From: Pseudomonas nunensis
Lineage (GTDB): Bacteria; Pseudomonadota; Gammaproteobacteria; Pseudomonadales; Pseudomonadaceae
Direction: 5' to 3'
Length of the DNA stretch: 64,000 nt
Assembly (NCBI RefSeq): GCF_024296925.1
Contig: NZ_CP101125.1
Span: 2,978,501 to 3,042,500 of the forward strand
Position numbers and translations under genes: made by a program. Every line of letters starts with the position of its first letter. Position 1 is the stretch's first letter. Shown one piece after another: positions 9,367 through 18,154 of the stretch. The notes under the pieces are model-generated. The model saw only the letters and a program-made list of their open reading frames with translations. It was not told where the DNA came from and searched no databases.

Positions 9367-9389
9367 CCAGCTTCCCTTCCGTTATCGGT

Positions 9390-9830
9390 TCAAGACTTCG
9401 ACAGGTAGTCCTGTCGTTTCAAGTGGCGCACCAGCACCCGGCCTTCGGGTGCCAGGGTGGTGCCGAAACTCACCCGCCGCCCATCCTTCAATTGCATGTC
9501 CAGGGCGTATACCAGATGTCCCGGCAGCGCCTGGGGCAGCAGCTCGATGGAGACCGCCGCCAGACGCGGTTCGTACTTGAGCAAGGTGCCGCTCATGGTG
9601 CCGATCAATCCATGGGCGGTGGCGGGTAACCCTTGCAGGATCAGGCTCATGTCCGGTAGCCCATAATCCGGCAGATGGCTGATCGCCCCCGCGCGGCTGT
9701 TGAGAATGCGCTGCAGATTGTCCAGCACAGACAGGACGTGCTGGTCCTCTTCGCTGACGCGATGCAGGTCCAGTTCACCCTCGAAATTTTGCAGCAGCAT
9801 TTCGTACAGCGATGGGTTGTACTCGGCCAT
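9390..9830 (-). CDS. tssE: T6SS baseplate protein TssE
   Basis: A 146-aa gp25-like baseplate wedge component. Visible family features are the N-terminal SLYEMLLQNFEGE, the HVLSVLDNLQRILNSRAGAI helix, YGLPD, and the later phrase LLKYEPRL, which occupies the place of the conserved ExRL/YEPRL motif. In the assembled system TssE joins TssF, TssG and TssK to form the baseplate on which the Hcp tube and TssBC sheath polymerise. The gene lies only 3 nt after tssJ. Confidence 0.9.
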   Translation of the reverse strand: MAEYNPSLYEMLLQNFEGELDLHRVSEEDQHVLSVLDNLQRILNSRAGAISHLPDYGLPDMSLILQGLPATAHGLIGTMSGTLLKYEPRLAAVSIELLPQALPGHLVYALDMQLKDGRRVSFGTTLAPEGRVLVRHLKRQDYLSKS

Positions 9831-9833
9831 GGG

Positions 9834-10370
9834 TCACTCCTTCGCCAAGGGCCGCAGGGTCACGCGGTTGTCCCCCAACTCGATCACCCGCGCCCGATCC
9901 GGGTCCAGGTCATCACGCGTCAGTGTCAGGCGCCAGGTGTTCATCCGGGTATCGGGGCTGCGGAACAACGCCACCACCGTGACAAACTGCGCATCCTTGT
10001 GCAGGGGCACGTTCAACTGCGCGCCCTCCTCGGGTTTCACCACCACCGAGCGCTTGTCCAGTAAAGCGCTGGCCAGCAGTTGATCGTCATGCCCCAACAA
10101 ACCGTCGTAGGTCGCCAGTTCCACCGACTTGTTGTCGCGCAACTGGTACACCCGCACCAGGGTCGGCACCGACAGTGCGCGCATGTCCGTGGTATCCGTG
10201 TTCAACGCCGTGCGCGCACTGAAATCGAGGTGCAGGGTTTTCACCTGCTTGTAGAAGATCGCCCTGGCCGTGGATGACGTACCATCCGCCACGGTCTGGG
10301 CCACCCCACAGCCACCGAGCGCCAGTGCGAGCGCCGCCAACATCAGTAGATTAAAAACGGTACGCGACAT
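9834..10370 (-). CDS. tssJ: T6SS outer-membrane lipoprotein TssJ
   Basis: Lipoprotein of the trans-envelope complex. From ATG 10370 (MSRTVFNLLM) a lipoprotein signal peptide ends in the lipobox LGGC, with the lipidated Cys about residue 21. The mature part, about 158 residues, is the beta-sandwich that contacts periplasmic TssM (VRVYQLRDN, LTRDDLDPDRARVIELGDNRVTL). A longer frame opens at 10394, but the extra eight residues precede a complete signal peptide, so I use 10370. This overlaps the end of tssG by 20 nt. Confidence 0.88.
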   Translation of the reverse strand: MSRTVFNLLMLAALALALGGCGVAQTVADGTSSTARAIFYKQVKTLHLDFSARTALNTDTTDMRALSVPTLVRVYQLRDNKSVELATYDGLLGHDDQLLASALLDKRSVVVKPEEGAQLNVPLHKDAQFVTVVALFRSPDTRMNTWRLTLTRDDLDPDRARVIELGDNRVTLRPLAKE

Positions 10371-11457
10371 GCTGTGTCTCCCTGTTCCGGGCATTAATCG
10401 AAAGTCCTTGGTAACGACCCAGGTTGATAGTGAGGGTGTCGTGCTCCGCTACCCGCCAGGCATCGCCGCCCAAGCCCAGAACACCGGTCATACCGAGCCG
10501 AATGGGCACTTGCCCCAGCACCGGAGCAGGCAGACTGCCTACCGGCAGCGACAACTGCAGTTTCGCCGTGCACCGCCACCCCAAGTACACACGCAGCAGC
10601 CCCAAAAGATCGCTGTGCAACGAGCCACCGGGTAACCAGCCACTGGCTTCCTGCGCGTCTTCGGTAAACAGCGCCAGGCACAGTTGACTATTGGCGTCCT
10701 GGCCGACGCTGCCCAGCGGTGTGCCTTGGAACAAACTCACCGGACGCCTGACGCAAAGACTGGCCGGCTGAGCCAGCGCAATCTTCTGCGGCCAATGCGG
10801 AGTCACCTGCGCCCGCGTGTTGGGGGCCAGCAGTTTGACCAGCGCGACGATGCCTTCAGCATTTCGCGTGGGCAGGCGCATGACACTGAGCAACGCCAGA
10901 AAACGCGAAACCGGCGTGTCGATGTGCCGTGCGGTGCCGGGAATGCCCAGGCCGATCAGGCCGAGCAGGCATTGCGAAGTGGCATCGGTGCCCCCAGCTT
11001 CGAACGTCGCCGGGTAGGAATACTTGCGCCAGATTCGGTAGAACTGGGTGAAGATCCGGTGATTGAAAATATCCAGGAAAGCTTCCAACGCTTCATGCCC
11101 TTCCCGGCGCTGCGCGATGTCATCCAGAAACGCGCTGGGCATCGGCGAATCGACCCCGTACAACCCGAGTAAACGGGTGCGTATCGTCGCCGGACGTTCC
11201 GGGTGATCCGCATCGGTCTCAATGGCCTTCAACTCACCGGCCGGAAACCCCATGCCCGGATCAGGTCGAAAGCGCACCGCGTCATCGGCCGGATTCGCGG
11301 TGCTGCCCAAGAGCGGCTGACCGGGCAAGGCCTGCTCCAGCAACTGACAAAAGCGATACAGATTGGCTTCGGCTACCTGCTTGCGCAAAGCGTCCAGCAA
11401 ACCGCCAGCTTTCAGCCGGGAATACGCTGACTGTGTTTCTCGTTCCATCGCAGGCAC
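10351..11457 (-). CDS. tssG: T6SS baseplate protein TssG
   Basis: A 368-aa TssG (ImpH/VasB family) baseplate wedge subunit. Recognisable family features are the early F.QLLEQ-like helix (YRFCQLLEQALPG), FRPDPGMGFPAGEL, RTRLLGLYGVDSPMPSAFLDDI, the FLDIFNHRIFTQFYRIWRKY block, and the C-terminal LGRYQGLSIN. It overlaps the tssF 3' end by about 46 nt; a shorter start at ATG 11448 is possible. TssG pairs with two copies of TssF in the baseplate. Confidence 0.92.
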   Translation of the reverse strand: MPAMERETQSAYSRLKAGGLLDALRKQVAEANLYRFCQLLEQALPGQPLLGSTANPADDAVRFRPDPGMGFPAGELKAIETDADHPERPATIRTRLLGLYGVDSPMPSAFLDDIAQRREGHEALEAFLDIFNHRIFTQFYRIWRKYSYPATFEAGGTDATSQCLLGLIGLGIPGTARHIDTPVSRFLALLSVMRLPTRNAEGIVALVKLLAPNTRAQVTPHWPQKIALAQPASLCVRRPVSLFQGTPLGSVGQDANSQLCLALFTEDAQEASGWLPGGSLHSDLLGLLRVYLGWRCTAKLQLSLPVGSLPAPVLGQVPIRLGMTGVLGLGGDAWRVAEHDTLTINLGRYQGLSINARNRETQHVAYRF

Positions 11458-13181
11458 TTTCCAGTAGGTTGCAGGATCAGCGTGAGCTGGGTGAACAAAT
11501 GAATGTCGGCATACAACGCAAAGAAGCGATTGAGCATTTCGCCGAACAGGCTGATATCGCCCTCCCCCGAAAAACCGTTGGCATCCAGGGTGATTTCGAT
11601 ATCCACCCCGCGCAGCAGAAAGCCTTTCTCGAAACGCTGAATCAGGTGATGACGGACATCGACGATGGCCGCCAGGCGACGACGGTTGAGCTCACTGCCC
11701 GTCCAGTCGTACAGCGCTAACGTGCCCCGCAACACCTCAGCGTTGTCGAGCATCGGCAGGAAGTTCGAGCTCAGATGGCTGAGCACCCGCCAATGAAAGC
11801 GATCGCGGTTTGGCGGGTAGCACGGCTGGGTCGGCGCACACAGATTGCGCACGCGCAAACCGGCCTGGGTGGACTGCACCACCGTATCGAGCAAGGTGCT
11901 CTGCAGCGCCTTGCGCGGCAACTGACCGTGAGTGCCAGTCAAGCGCAACGACAGGCTTTCGCGCTCGCGCAGACGGTCCATGTCAAAGCCCTCGCCACCC
12001 AGGATCAGCCAGGTGTCATGCAATCCATTGGCTGCGCGTTTTAGGCGCGTATGAAAGTAACGCTCAGGAGCCTCGTCGCGCAGCATGCCGCCCTTGTGGC
12101 GAAAGCTGCTGAACGGCACGTAATCCAGACGCTCGGCGTTCTTCGAGGCCGTGACCCTGTCCACGGAATAGATCTCCGTATGGCCATCCTGCAATCGCAT
12201 GGGACGCAGCAGGTAGTCGGTTTGCAATGGCGCAAGGGTCAGCGGGTCGGCTTCCATCGGGAACAGATTAATCACCGGCACGGCGTGCAGGCGGATGTGC
12301 TCGCAACTCAAATCGAAGGTATGCGGCCAGGGTTCACGCAACACGACTTCGAGTTCGAACCAAGGAGTGCCGGGCGCAATCTCCAACTGCTCCAATCCAC
12401 ACAGGGTCACGAACATGAATTTTTCACGGAAGGTGAAGTACTCCAGCAACAACTGATAACCGCTGAACGCACTGTCACCCTTGGGCCACAGCCGGTCCTC
12501 ATCGGCAAATCCCTTAGGCGCAAAATGCCCGGTCAATGGCTGACGTTCGGTTTGGCCAGGGCAGCGCACATACAACGCTTGCACATTCAGCGTCAGCGCC
12601 TGATGCAGTGCACTGGCCAACGGCGCATCCGCATTCAAGTACAGCGGCAGCCGGCTCAGGTCGATCTGGCTCCAGTCGGTCAACGCACCACAAGTGAAGC
12701 GCAAGCGCAGCAGCGAGCGGCCATCCGGTTCATGGCCCCGCCCTACCGATGCCAGGGCCAGTGGCCGCAGGGTCAGATCCTGAGAGGTGGTGTAACGGCA
12801 ACGGGTGAGTTGCGGCCCAATGGGTTGAGACAGCACCTCGAAGCCCTGAGCAACCAACTCGCTGCGCTTCATCTGCTCAAGTTCGGGCATCAGCTCGACA
12901 ACCGACAGCGACGGAATGGTGCGCAGGTAATGCGGCCATAACAGGCTGACCAGACCTTCGGTCAACTCCGGCAGGTCATCGTCGAGTTTTTCGCGCAGCC
13001 GTCCCATCAGGAACGCGAAGCCCTCGAACAGGCGCTCCACATAGGGGTCCTGCGCACCCGGTTTGTCCAGGTTGAGCTGCGCCGCCCGGTCCGGGAACGC
13101 GTCCGCGAACTCCTTACCGGCCTCGCGCAGGTAGCGCATTTCAGCATCGAAGTAGCGCAATGTCAGATTGTCCATGCTCAC
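11412..13181 (-). CDS. tssF: T6SS baseplate protein TssF
   Basis: A 589-aa TssF (ImpG/VasA family), the main baseplate wedge scaffold. The N-terminus has the family hallmark YFDAEMRYLREAGKEFADAF, then DPYVERLFEGFAFLMGRLREKLDDDLPEL. The C-terminus contains LFGEMLNRFFALYADIHLFTQLTL. The frame starts at GTG 13181, 8 nt after an AGGA; ATG 13175 is the alternative. It lies 24 nt after tssA and its end overlaps tssG, so translation is likely coupled. Confidence 0.93.
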   Translation of the reverse strand: MSMDNLTLRYFDAEMRYLREAGKEFADAFPDRAAQLNLDKPGAQDPYVERLFEGFAFLMGRLREKLDDDLPELTEGLVSLLWPHYLRTIPSLSVVELMPELEQMKRSELVAQGFEVLSQPIGPQLTRCRYTTSQDLTLRPLALASVGRGHEPDGRSLLRLRFTCGALTDWSQIDLSRLPLYLNADAPLASALHQALTLNVQALYVRCPGQTERQPLTGHFAPKGFADEDRLWPKGDSAFSGYQLLLEYFTFREKFMFVTLCGLEQLEIAPGTPWFELEVVLREPWPHTFDLSCEHIRLHAVPVINLFPMEADPLTLAPLQTDYLLRPMRLQDGHTEIYSVDRVTASKNAERLDYVPFSSFRHKGGMLRDEAPERYFHTRLKRAANGLHDTWLILGGEGFDMDRLRERESLSLRLTGTHGQLPRKALQSTLLDTVVQSTQAGLRVRNLCAPTQPCYPPNRDRFHWRVLSHLSSNFLPMLDNAEVLRGTLALYDWTGSELNRRRLAAIVDVRHHLIQRFEKGFLLRGVDIEITLDANGFSGEGDISLFGEMLNRFFALYADIHLFTQLTLILQPTGKCLRWNEKHSQRIPG

Positions 13182-13205
13182 AAAAAGAATCCTGATGAAT
13201 AAGGG

Positions 13206-14792
13206 TCAGCCGCAGAGCACCGCAGCACGTACCGGGTCGATGGCCACCAAGGCGGCCAGTAAGATTTCCATGCGTCGCGCCAGAGTGGGTTTGTCGGCAT
13301 CGTTGCGCTGGGCTTTCAAGCGCAACAGTTTGAGCAGCCGCGCCTTGACCTCGAAATTCAACTCCGGCTCCCACTCGGCCAGGGCCTGGCGTTGCGCCGT
13401 GGCGTCCAGTTCCCCCAGCAGGTGGATAGCGAGGTCGCTCTTGCCATACTGTTCGGCGACACGCGCCATCAGCAGACGCAGCAGCCAGCGTTGGCGCCCG
13501 GTGTCGATACCGGGGCGTGCGGCTAGCCAGGCCAGCGCCTGCTCCACGCCGTCGCTGTCGGCCTGGGCCAGGGCCTCGCCCTCGAGGGTCAGGATGTCGG
13601 CGTCGCGCGAGGTCAGTGCGACCGAGGGCGTGGGCAACCATTGCCGGGATTGGTTGCCGCTGACCTGCTGGGCAATCCACTCGCGGGTGGTCTCGTCGGC
13701 GAACGGACTGCCATCGGTCCAGCACAGCACCTCAAGACCCGGCAGCCGCTCAAGGAACATGCCCAGATCACGCTTGGCGATATCCGCCCAGCGCTCCTGC
13801 GGCGCGGGTTGCTTGCTCAAGGCCTGATACAAATACCACTGCAGGTCCAGCCAAAAATGGTTGACCCCCTCGGCATAGATCCGCTCGACCTGTTCAATCA
13901 ATTCGGTCCAGTTCTGTTGCAGGTGCAAACGCTTGAGCTGTGCCCGGTAGTCAGCCCGAGGCGGCGCCAGGCGTGTGTAGCCATTGACCTCCTGCGGGGG
14001 CGCCTGATGCACTGTGTCCCAGCGCAAGCTCTTCATCAGTCGATGGGCCGCCAACCACCCCTCGGGTTGCTCACGCAGATATCCGGCCAAGGCCCGGCCG
14101 CTGTCCAACAAGTCACGCCCGGACTTGATCACCGTTGCCGACGATGCGCTGACCTGTGCAGTCGACTCATGACGGGAGATGTTCTGCGGCACCAACGCGT
14201 CCAAACCGCCGGACTGCGCCAGTCTCGCGGACAACGCGGCATACAACGGTCCCAACGCCGGACGTTGATCCTGCGGCCACGCACTCAACCCATTTTCGAG
14301 CAAGGCCAATGCAGAGACCGTACGCTCGGCCTCAGTCTTGACCACTTCCGGGTACAACGACAGCGTGTCCAGCACCTTGCCGCTGGCCAGCCATTCCAGG
14401 GCCATCTTGCGGCTGTTGGGGCGCGTTGGCAGAACCTCGTTGGCGAAGCGCTCGACCAGCGCCGCCAGCAGGCTCAAGCCATCGGCCAGCCCTGCTTCGC
14501 CGTCCTTGTGCAAGCGTGCCCACAGGTAGTAGGTGGCGACACGCAAATCCTTGCAGCTGTGGATCAACAGCTTCTGTGCCAATTGCGCAACCTGCTCGGC
14601 ATCGGCGCCCGACAGCTTGTTGACCTCTTCGCGCATACGCTGAAAGTCATCGTCGTAGCCGGGGTCTTCACCAACGGGATGCTCTGCGCTGATCGGTTGC
14701 AACCAGGGCTGCCAGTGGGAGGCCTGTTCGCGTGCAACGGACAGCGCATCGCGCGCTCCCAGGCAACGGGCGATCAAGGTGCGCAGGCTCAT
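13206..14792 (-). CDS. tssA: T6SS cap/assembly protein TssA
   Basis: A 528-aa TssA with an N-terminal ImpA_N domain (PISAEHPVGEDPGYDDDFQRMREEVNKL, then KDLRVATYYLWARLHK) and a long C-terminal VasJ-like region. TssA primes sheath polymerisation and, in long forms like this one, can cap the growing sheath end. The start ATG overlaps the tssM stop as ATGA (14789-14792). The partial resemblance of the 8242-9366 protein's N-terminus to ImpA_N means the cluster carries two proteins of this kind. Confidence 0.9.
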   Translation of the reverse strand: MSLRTLIARCLGARDALSVAREQASHWQPWLQPISAEHPVGEDPGYDDDFQRMREEVNKLSGADAEQVAQLAQKLLIHSCKDLRVATYYLWARLHKDGEAGLADGLSLLAALVERFANEVLPTRPNSRKMALEWLASGKVLDTLSLYPEVVKTEAERTVSALALLENGLSAWPQDQRPALGPLYAALSARLAQSGGLDALVPQNISRHESTAQVSASSATVIKSGRDLLDSGRALAGYLREQPEGWLAAHRLMKSLRWDTVHQAPPQEVNGYTRLAPPRADYRAQLKRLHLQQNWTELIEQVERIYAEGVNHFWLDLQWYLYQALSKQPAPQERWADIAKRDLGMFLERLPGLEVLCWTDGSPFADETTREWIAQQVSGNQSRQWLPTPSVALTSRDADILTLEGEALAQADSDGVEQALAWLAARPGIDTGRQRWLLRLLMARVAEQYGKSDLAIHLLGELDATAQRQALAEWEPELNFEVKARLLKLLRLKAQRNDADKPTLARRMEILLAALVAIDPVRAAVLCG

Positions 14793-17700
14793 TGAAAACT
14801 CTCCTTTTGCGCGTAAGGCCCGCCAGCGGCGTTCTCGCTGAGAAATATCTGCTGGGGCAACGTGAAGCCCCTTAATTTGAGCAGGGCCAACGGTCCCGCG
14901 TTCAACTCAGTGCGCAGGTGCCAGATCAGGTTCAAGCCGTCGGGGGCCTTGAGCACCATGCGGTAGCGGCTGTCACCGTCGTCCAACGGCGTGACCTGGG
15001 CTTTCTCCAACAGGCGGATCAGGCCCCATGTACCCGGGTAGTCGCCGAACAGCCGTTCGCTGGCCTGCACGCTGGTCCAGCTCAGGCTCACACCGGGATA
15101 GTCGCTGCGCCCCGGCCAGTTGAAGCGCTGCCAGCTTTCCTTCTGGTTGAAGTAGTGATGCTTATCGCCGTTGAGGACGAAGGTGGTTTGCACCACATCG
15201 CGCACCGGTTTGCCTTGCAGTTCAAAGCTCAGGCCCACGCCGCCGTCGGTGTAGAGCACATCGGCCAGGGCGCTGAGCTGGTTGATGGCGCCGAGAAATT
15301 TCGGGTTGAAGCGCAAGCCTTGGCTGTGGCGCGGGTCGGCCACCCAACGGCTGCCCTCCTTGCGCAACACGCCGCTCAATTGCCGCTGTAAAAACTGCTC
15401 GATGCGCCCGGAATCGGCCCGAATCATCTGCCCCAACATCGGCAAGGACGCGTCGCTGGCGGTGGCCGCAAAAGGGTAACGGCTGGCGAACGCATCGTTC
15501 CAATGGCTGACAATCGAGCGCTGCCACTGGCTGTTGAGCCCAGCGGCGGACGGTTGCAAGACCCTTTGCCAGGCTTGTTCCAGCGGCTGTACAAAAAGCG
15601 TCTGTGCCACCCCGCCCCACTCAGCGCCCAGGCTGGCGGCCATCAGGCTGCCGTAGGACTGAGTATCGGTCAGGTCGATCCTGCGACCTTGAAATACGGT
15701 TTGTGCCAGTGCCTGAGTCATCGCCAGCGGATCGGGCGCGGTGCTGACTTGCTGCAACTTCAGACGCACCCGAGTCACCCGGGTCAGGAAGGCCTGCAGG
15801 CTCAGGCCGTCATCGCTGTTTTTACCTTCAGGGCCTTTGCCCAACAACGCCAACAACGGGCCGAAGGTCGCGTCCAACGGACTGCTCGGCACGTGGGTCA
15901 GTTGGTCGATCACCGGGGCCTTGTCCTGCCCGATGAGCTTTTGCGCGGACTTCACCAGCGAGTCGGCCAAGGCCTGAGTCCGGGTGCCCGCCTGACCCTG
16001 ATAGGCCAGGGTATTCATCAGCGCAATCAGCGGGGATTGGCGTACATCGCTCATCAGCGCCAACTGGTCGATCACCTCATCGAGACTGCCGGCCTCCTGC
16101 CAACGCAGGCTGTTAAGCAGATTCAGCCAGGCGCTGGCGTAGTCCTGAAAGTAGCGTTCGGTGAGACGTTCGCGGAGCTGGTCCGGGCTCAACCGGGTGT
16201 CGATGTCGGTGGGTTTGTCGCTGAGTACCCAGTCGATTTCCTCGCGCCGCGCCTCGGCGATCGCATCAATGGCGTGGCGCACCTGACCTTCCCAGGCCTC
16301 GCGGGTGAACACGCCCGGCACACGAGCATCGGTGGAAAACAGCGCCAATGCATCGGTGTCGCCTACCAGTTGGTGCAGACCCACGTCCGAGTAGTGATTG
16401 GCCGCGTCATCGAGCAGTTGCTGGTACAGGCTGGCTTCGGCATTACGTTGGCCCAACTGGCCGAGCAATACCTGTCGGACTTGCGCGACCAGCTTCGCGT
16501 CGGCCTCGATGCGCCAAGCAGGGTTCGCGGCCAAATGTTCACCATAAAACGCCCACAGATTGGGTGACAGGTTTTGCCAGAGCCCCGGCGACAGTCCTTC
16601 GCGCGAGGGCTCGGCGTCACTCAGAGTCTTGACCAGAAGCGCGGCATCGGTTTTTTCCGGGCGCGCCATCATCAAATAAGCCTTGAGCTGGTTGTAAGCG
16701 TCGCGGGCGCGCTCGGCCCGTTCCGGGCTGTCCGGTGACAGCTTGAGCAGCGCGCTGAGTTGCTGCTGCAAGCGAGTCGCGGCCGGGTCACGAATCAGGC
16801 GATTGTTAGCCTCGACATAACGCGGCCACAGTGCGTCCAGCAGGGCTTGATTTCTATTCAGGCCGAAGCGCTGATACCAAGGCGCGCTGTGCGCGGCGCG
16901 ATAATCCAGACGCGCCAGTTCACGCACCAGATCGTAGAGCGCCCTCAGTTGCTCGTCGTTACTGCGCGGTTGCTGCAACGCTGCAAGTGAGGTGTGTACC
17001 TGAGCAATCAGTACGCGGTTGCTGACGAATGACAGCAAGAGCCCTGTCCCCCACAGCACTGCCAGCCCTAGCACCAACGTGTAAGCGATGCGCGGAACGC
17101 TCCAGCCCAGGCGACGACTGCGGGGGTTATCGCCAAGGACGCCGCTCCACACTGAGGCCGCCGGCCAGTCATGGTTCAAGTTATGGATTGTGCGCGGCAC
17201 AGGCAAGCTGAACCACAACCCACGCAACGGCACGCCACGGGCAAACTCACCGGCCAGGGGCGTCAACGTGTGACGCCAGCGGTCAATGCCCTCACCCTGC
17301 AAATCCCGAGACAGGCGCAGCAGGAAATCATGGCCCCACACACCGCTTATCTGCGCCAGCCCCCCACGGCGCAAAGGCTCCAGCAAACGACTCAAGCGGC
17401 CTTGCAACACCTGCGCATCAAAGCGAGACGGCAGCAGGCAACCGACCGGTTGAGCCTTGCGTTTGTCCTGAGCCCATTCACTGGCGCAGACCTGCCATAA
17501 ATACAACGGCAACTGCCAGCCAAGACCACGGGCCAACCGCTGCAACTGACGCACACCCTCGCCCATCGCCGCATCATCGGCAGCCTGGGTTTTATTCAGT
17601 GCCCAGACCACCCCGTCCAGCGCACGCCCACGGTTTAGTCCACTCCACTGCTTAAGGAATGGCTGTTCCAGCAACGTTTCGGCGCTACCGCCCCACAACA

Positions 17701-18154
17701 GGACGGTGCCCTGGCCTTCCAGCCAGAATTGTTCGGCCAGGGTCGGGGCGATGGCTTCGATTTCGGTGGGTTCGCCGATGACCAGTAATAGGCGGACTTT
17801 GCGGCGCCAGAAGAAGCCGTGGCGGGCGCGTAAGTATCGAATGATCTCTGACGGGGCTTTCTGTTTATCGGGTTCGTCAGGAGCGGACACCGGCGACAAC
17901 CAAGAACCGATGACCAACCTGCGAACCCCATTCTGGACAATCTGCCAAGTCACTAGCGCCATACCGAACAGCAATGCCCACAGCAATACGCCCTTGAGCA
18001 GGACATCTTGCAGCACAGCACGACTGAGGAGCCGAGGTTCCATCAACAACCACCAGACCACCGCCCCTACAGTAACCAGCACCGCCAGGATCACAGCCAA
18101 TAACAACGCCGTCTTCCCGGAGGATATTTTCGAAGCTTCAACTATTTGAGTCAT
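14789..18154 (-). CDS. tssM: T6SS inner-membrane protein TssM (IcmF family)
   Basis: The 1121-aa TssM of the TssJLM membrane complex. The true start is MTQIVEASKISSG at 18154; a longer open frame reaches 18766 but its first ~200 residues are antisense-like noise overlapping the upstream gene. Hydrophobic segments lie near residues 14-35 (ALLLAVILAVLVTVGAVVWWLL), 50-68 and about 350, followed by the large periplasmic domain that meets TssJ. Where many TssM proteins have a Walker A loop (GxxGxGKT), this one reads VIGEPTEIEAIAP, so ATP binding is doubtful. The gene overlaps the upstream membrane-protein gene by 17 nt and tssA by 4 nt. Confidence 0.92.
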   Translation of the reverse strand: MTQIVEASKISSGKTALLLAVILAVLVTVGAVVWWLLMEPRLLSRAVLQDVLLKGVLLWALLFGMALVTWQIVQNGVRRLVIGSWLSPVSAPDEPDKQKAPSEIIRYLRARHGFFWRRKVRLLLVIGEPTEIEAIAPTLAEQFWLEGQGTVLLWGGSAETLLEQPFLKQWSGLNRGRALDGVVWALNKTQAADDAAMGEGVRQLQRLARGLGWQLPLYLWQVCASEWAQDKRKAQPVGCLLPSRFDAQVLQGRLSRLLEPLRRGGLAQISGVWGHDFLLRLSRDLQGEGIDRWRHTLTPLAGEFARGVPLRGLWFSLPVPRTIHNLNHDWPAASVWSGVLGDNPRSRRLGWSVPRIAYTLVLGLAVLWGTGLLLSFVSNRVLIAQVHTSLAALQQPRSNDEQLRALYDLVRELARLDYRAAHSAPWYQRFGLNRNQALLDALWPRYVEANNRLIRDPAATRLQQQLSALLKLSPDSPERAERARDAYNQLKAYLMMARPEKTDAALLVKTLSDAEPSREGLSPGLWQNLSPNLWAFYGEHLAANPAWRIEADAKLVAQVRQVLLGQLGQRNAEASLYQQLLDDAANHYSDVGLHQLVGDTDALALFSTDARVPGVFTREAWEGQVRHAIDAIAEARREEIDWVLSDKPTDIDTRLSPDQLRERLTERYFQDYASAWLNLLNSLRWQEAGSLDEVIDQLALMSDVRQSPLIALMNTLAYQGQAGTRTQALADSLVKSAQKLIGQDKAPVIDQLTHVPSSPLDATFGPLLALLGKGPEGKNSDDGLSLQAFLTRVTRVRLKLQQVSTAPDPLAMTQALAQTVFQGRRIDLTDTQSYGSLMAASLGAEWGGVAQTLFVQPLEQAWQRVLQPSAAGLNSQWQRSIVSHWNDAFASRYPFAATASDASLPMLGQMIRADSGRIEQFLQRQLSGVLRKEGSRWVADPRHSQGLRFNPKFLGAINQLSALADVLYTDGGVGLSFELQGKPVRDVVQTTFVLNGDKHHYFNQKESWQRFNWPGRSDYPGVSLSWTSVQASERLFGDYPGTWGLIRLLEKAQVTPLDDGDSRYRMVLKAPDGLNLIWHLRTELNAGPLALLKLRGFTLPQQIFLSENAAGGPYAQKESFQ

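Noticed and set aside
13641..16567. Long plus-strand frames of 384 and 354 codons opposite tssA and tssM
   Set aside because: Antisense shadows of well-supported T6SS genes with His/Gln/Arg-rich, motif-free translations.
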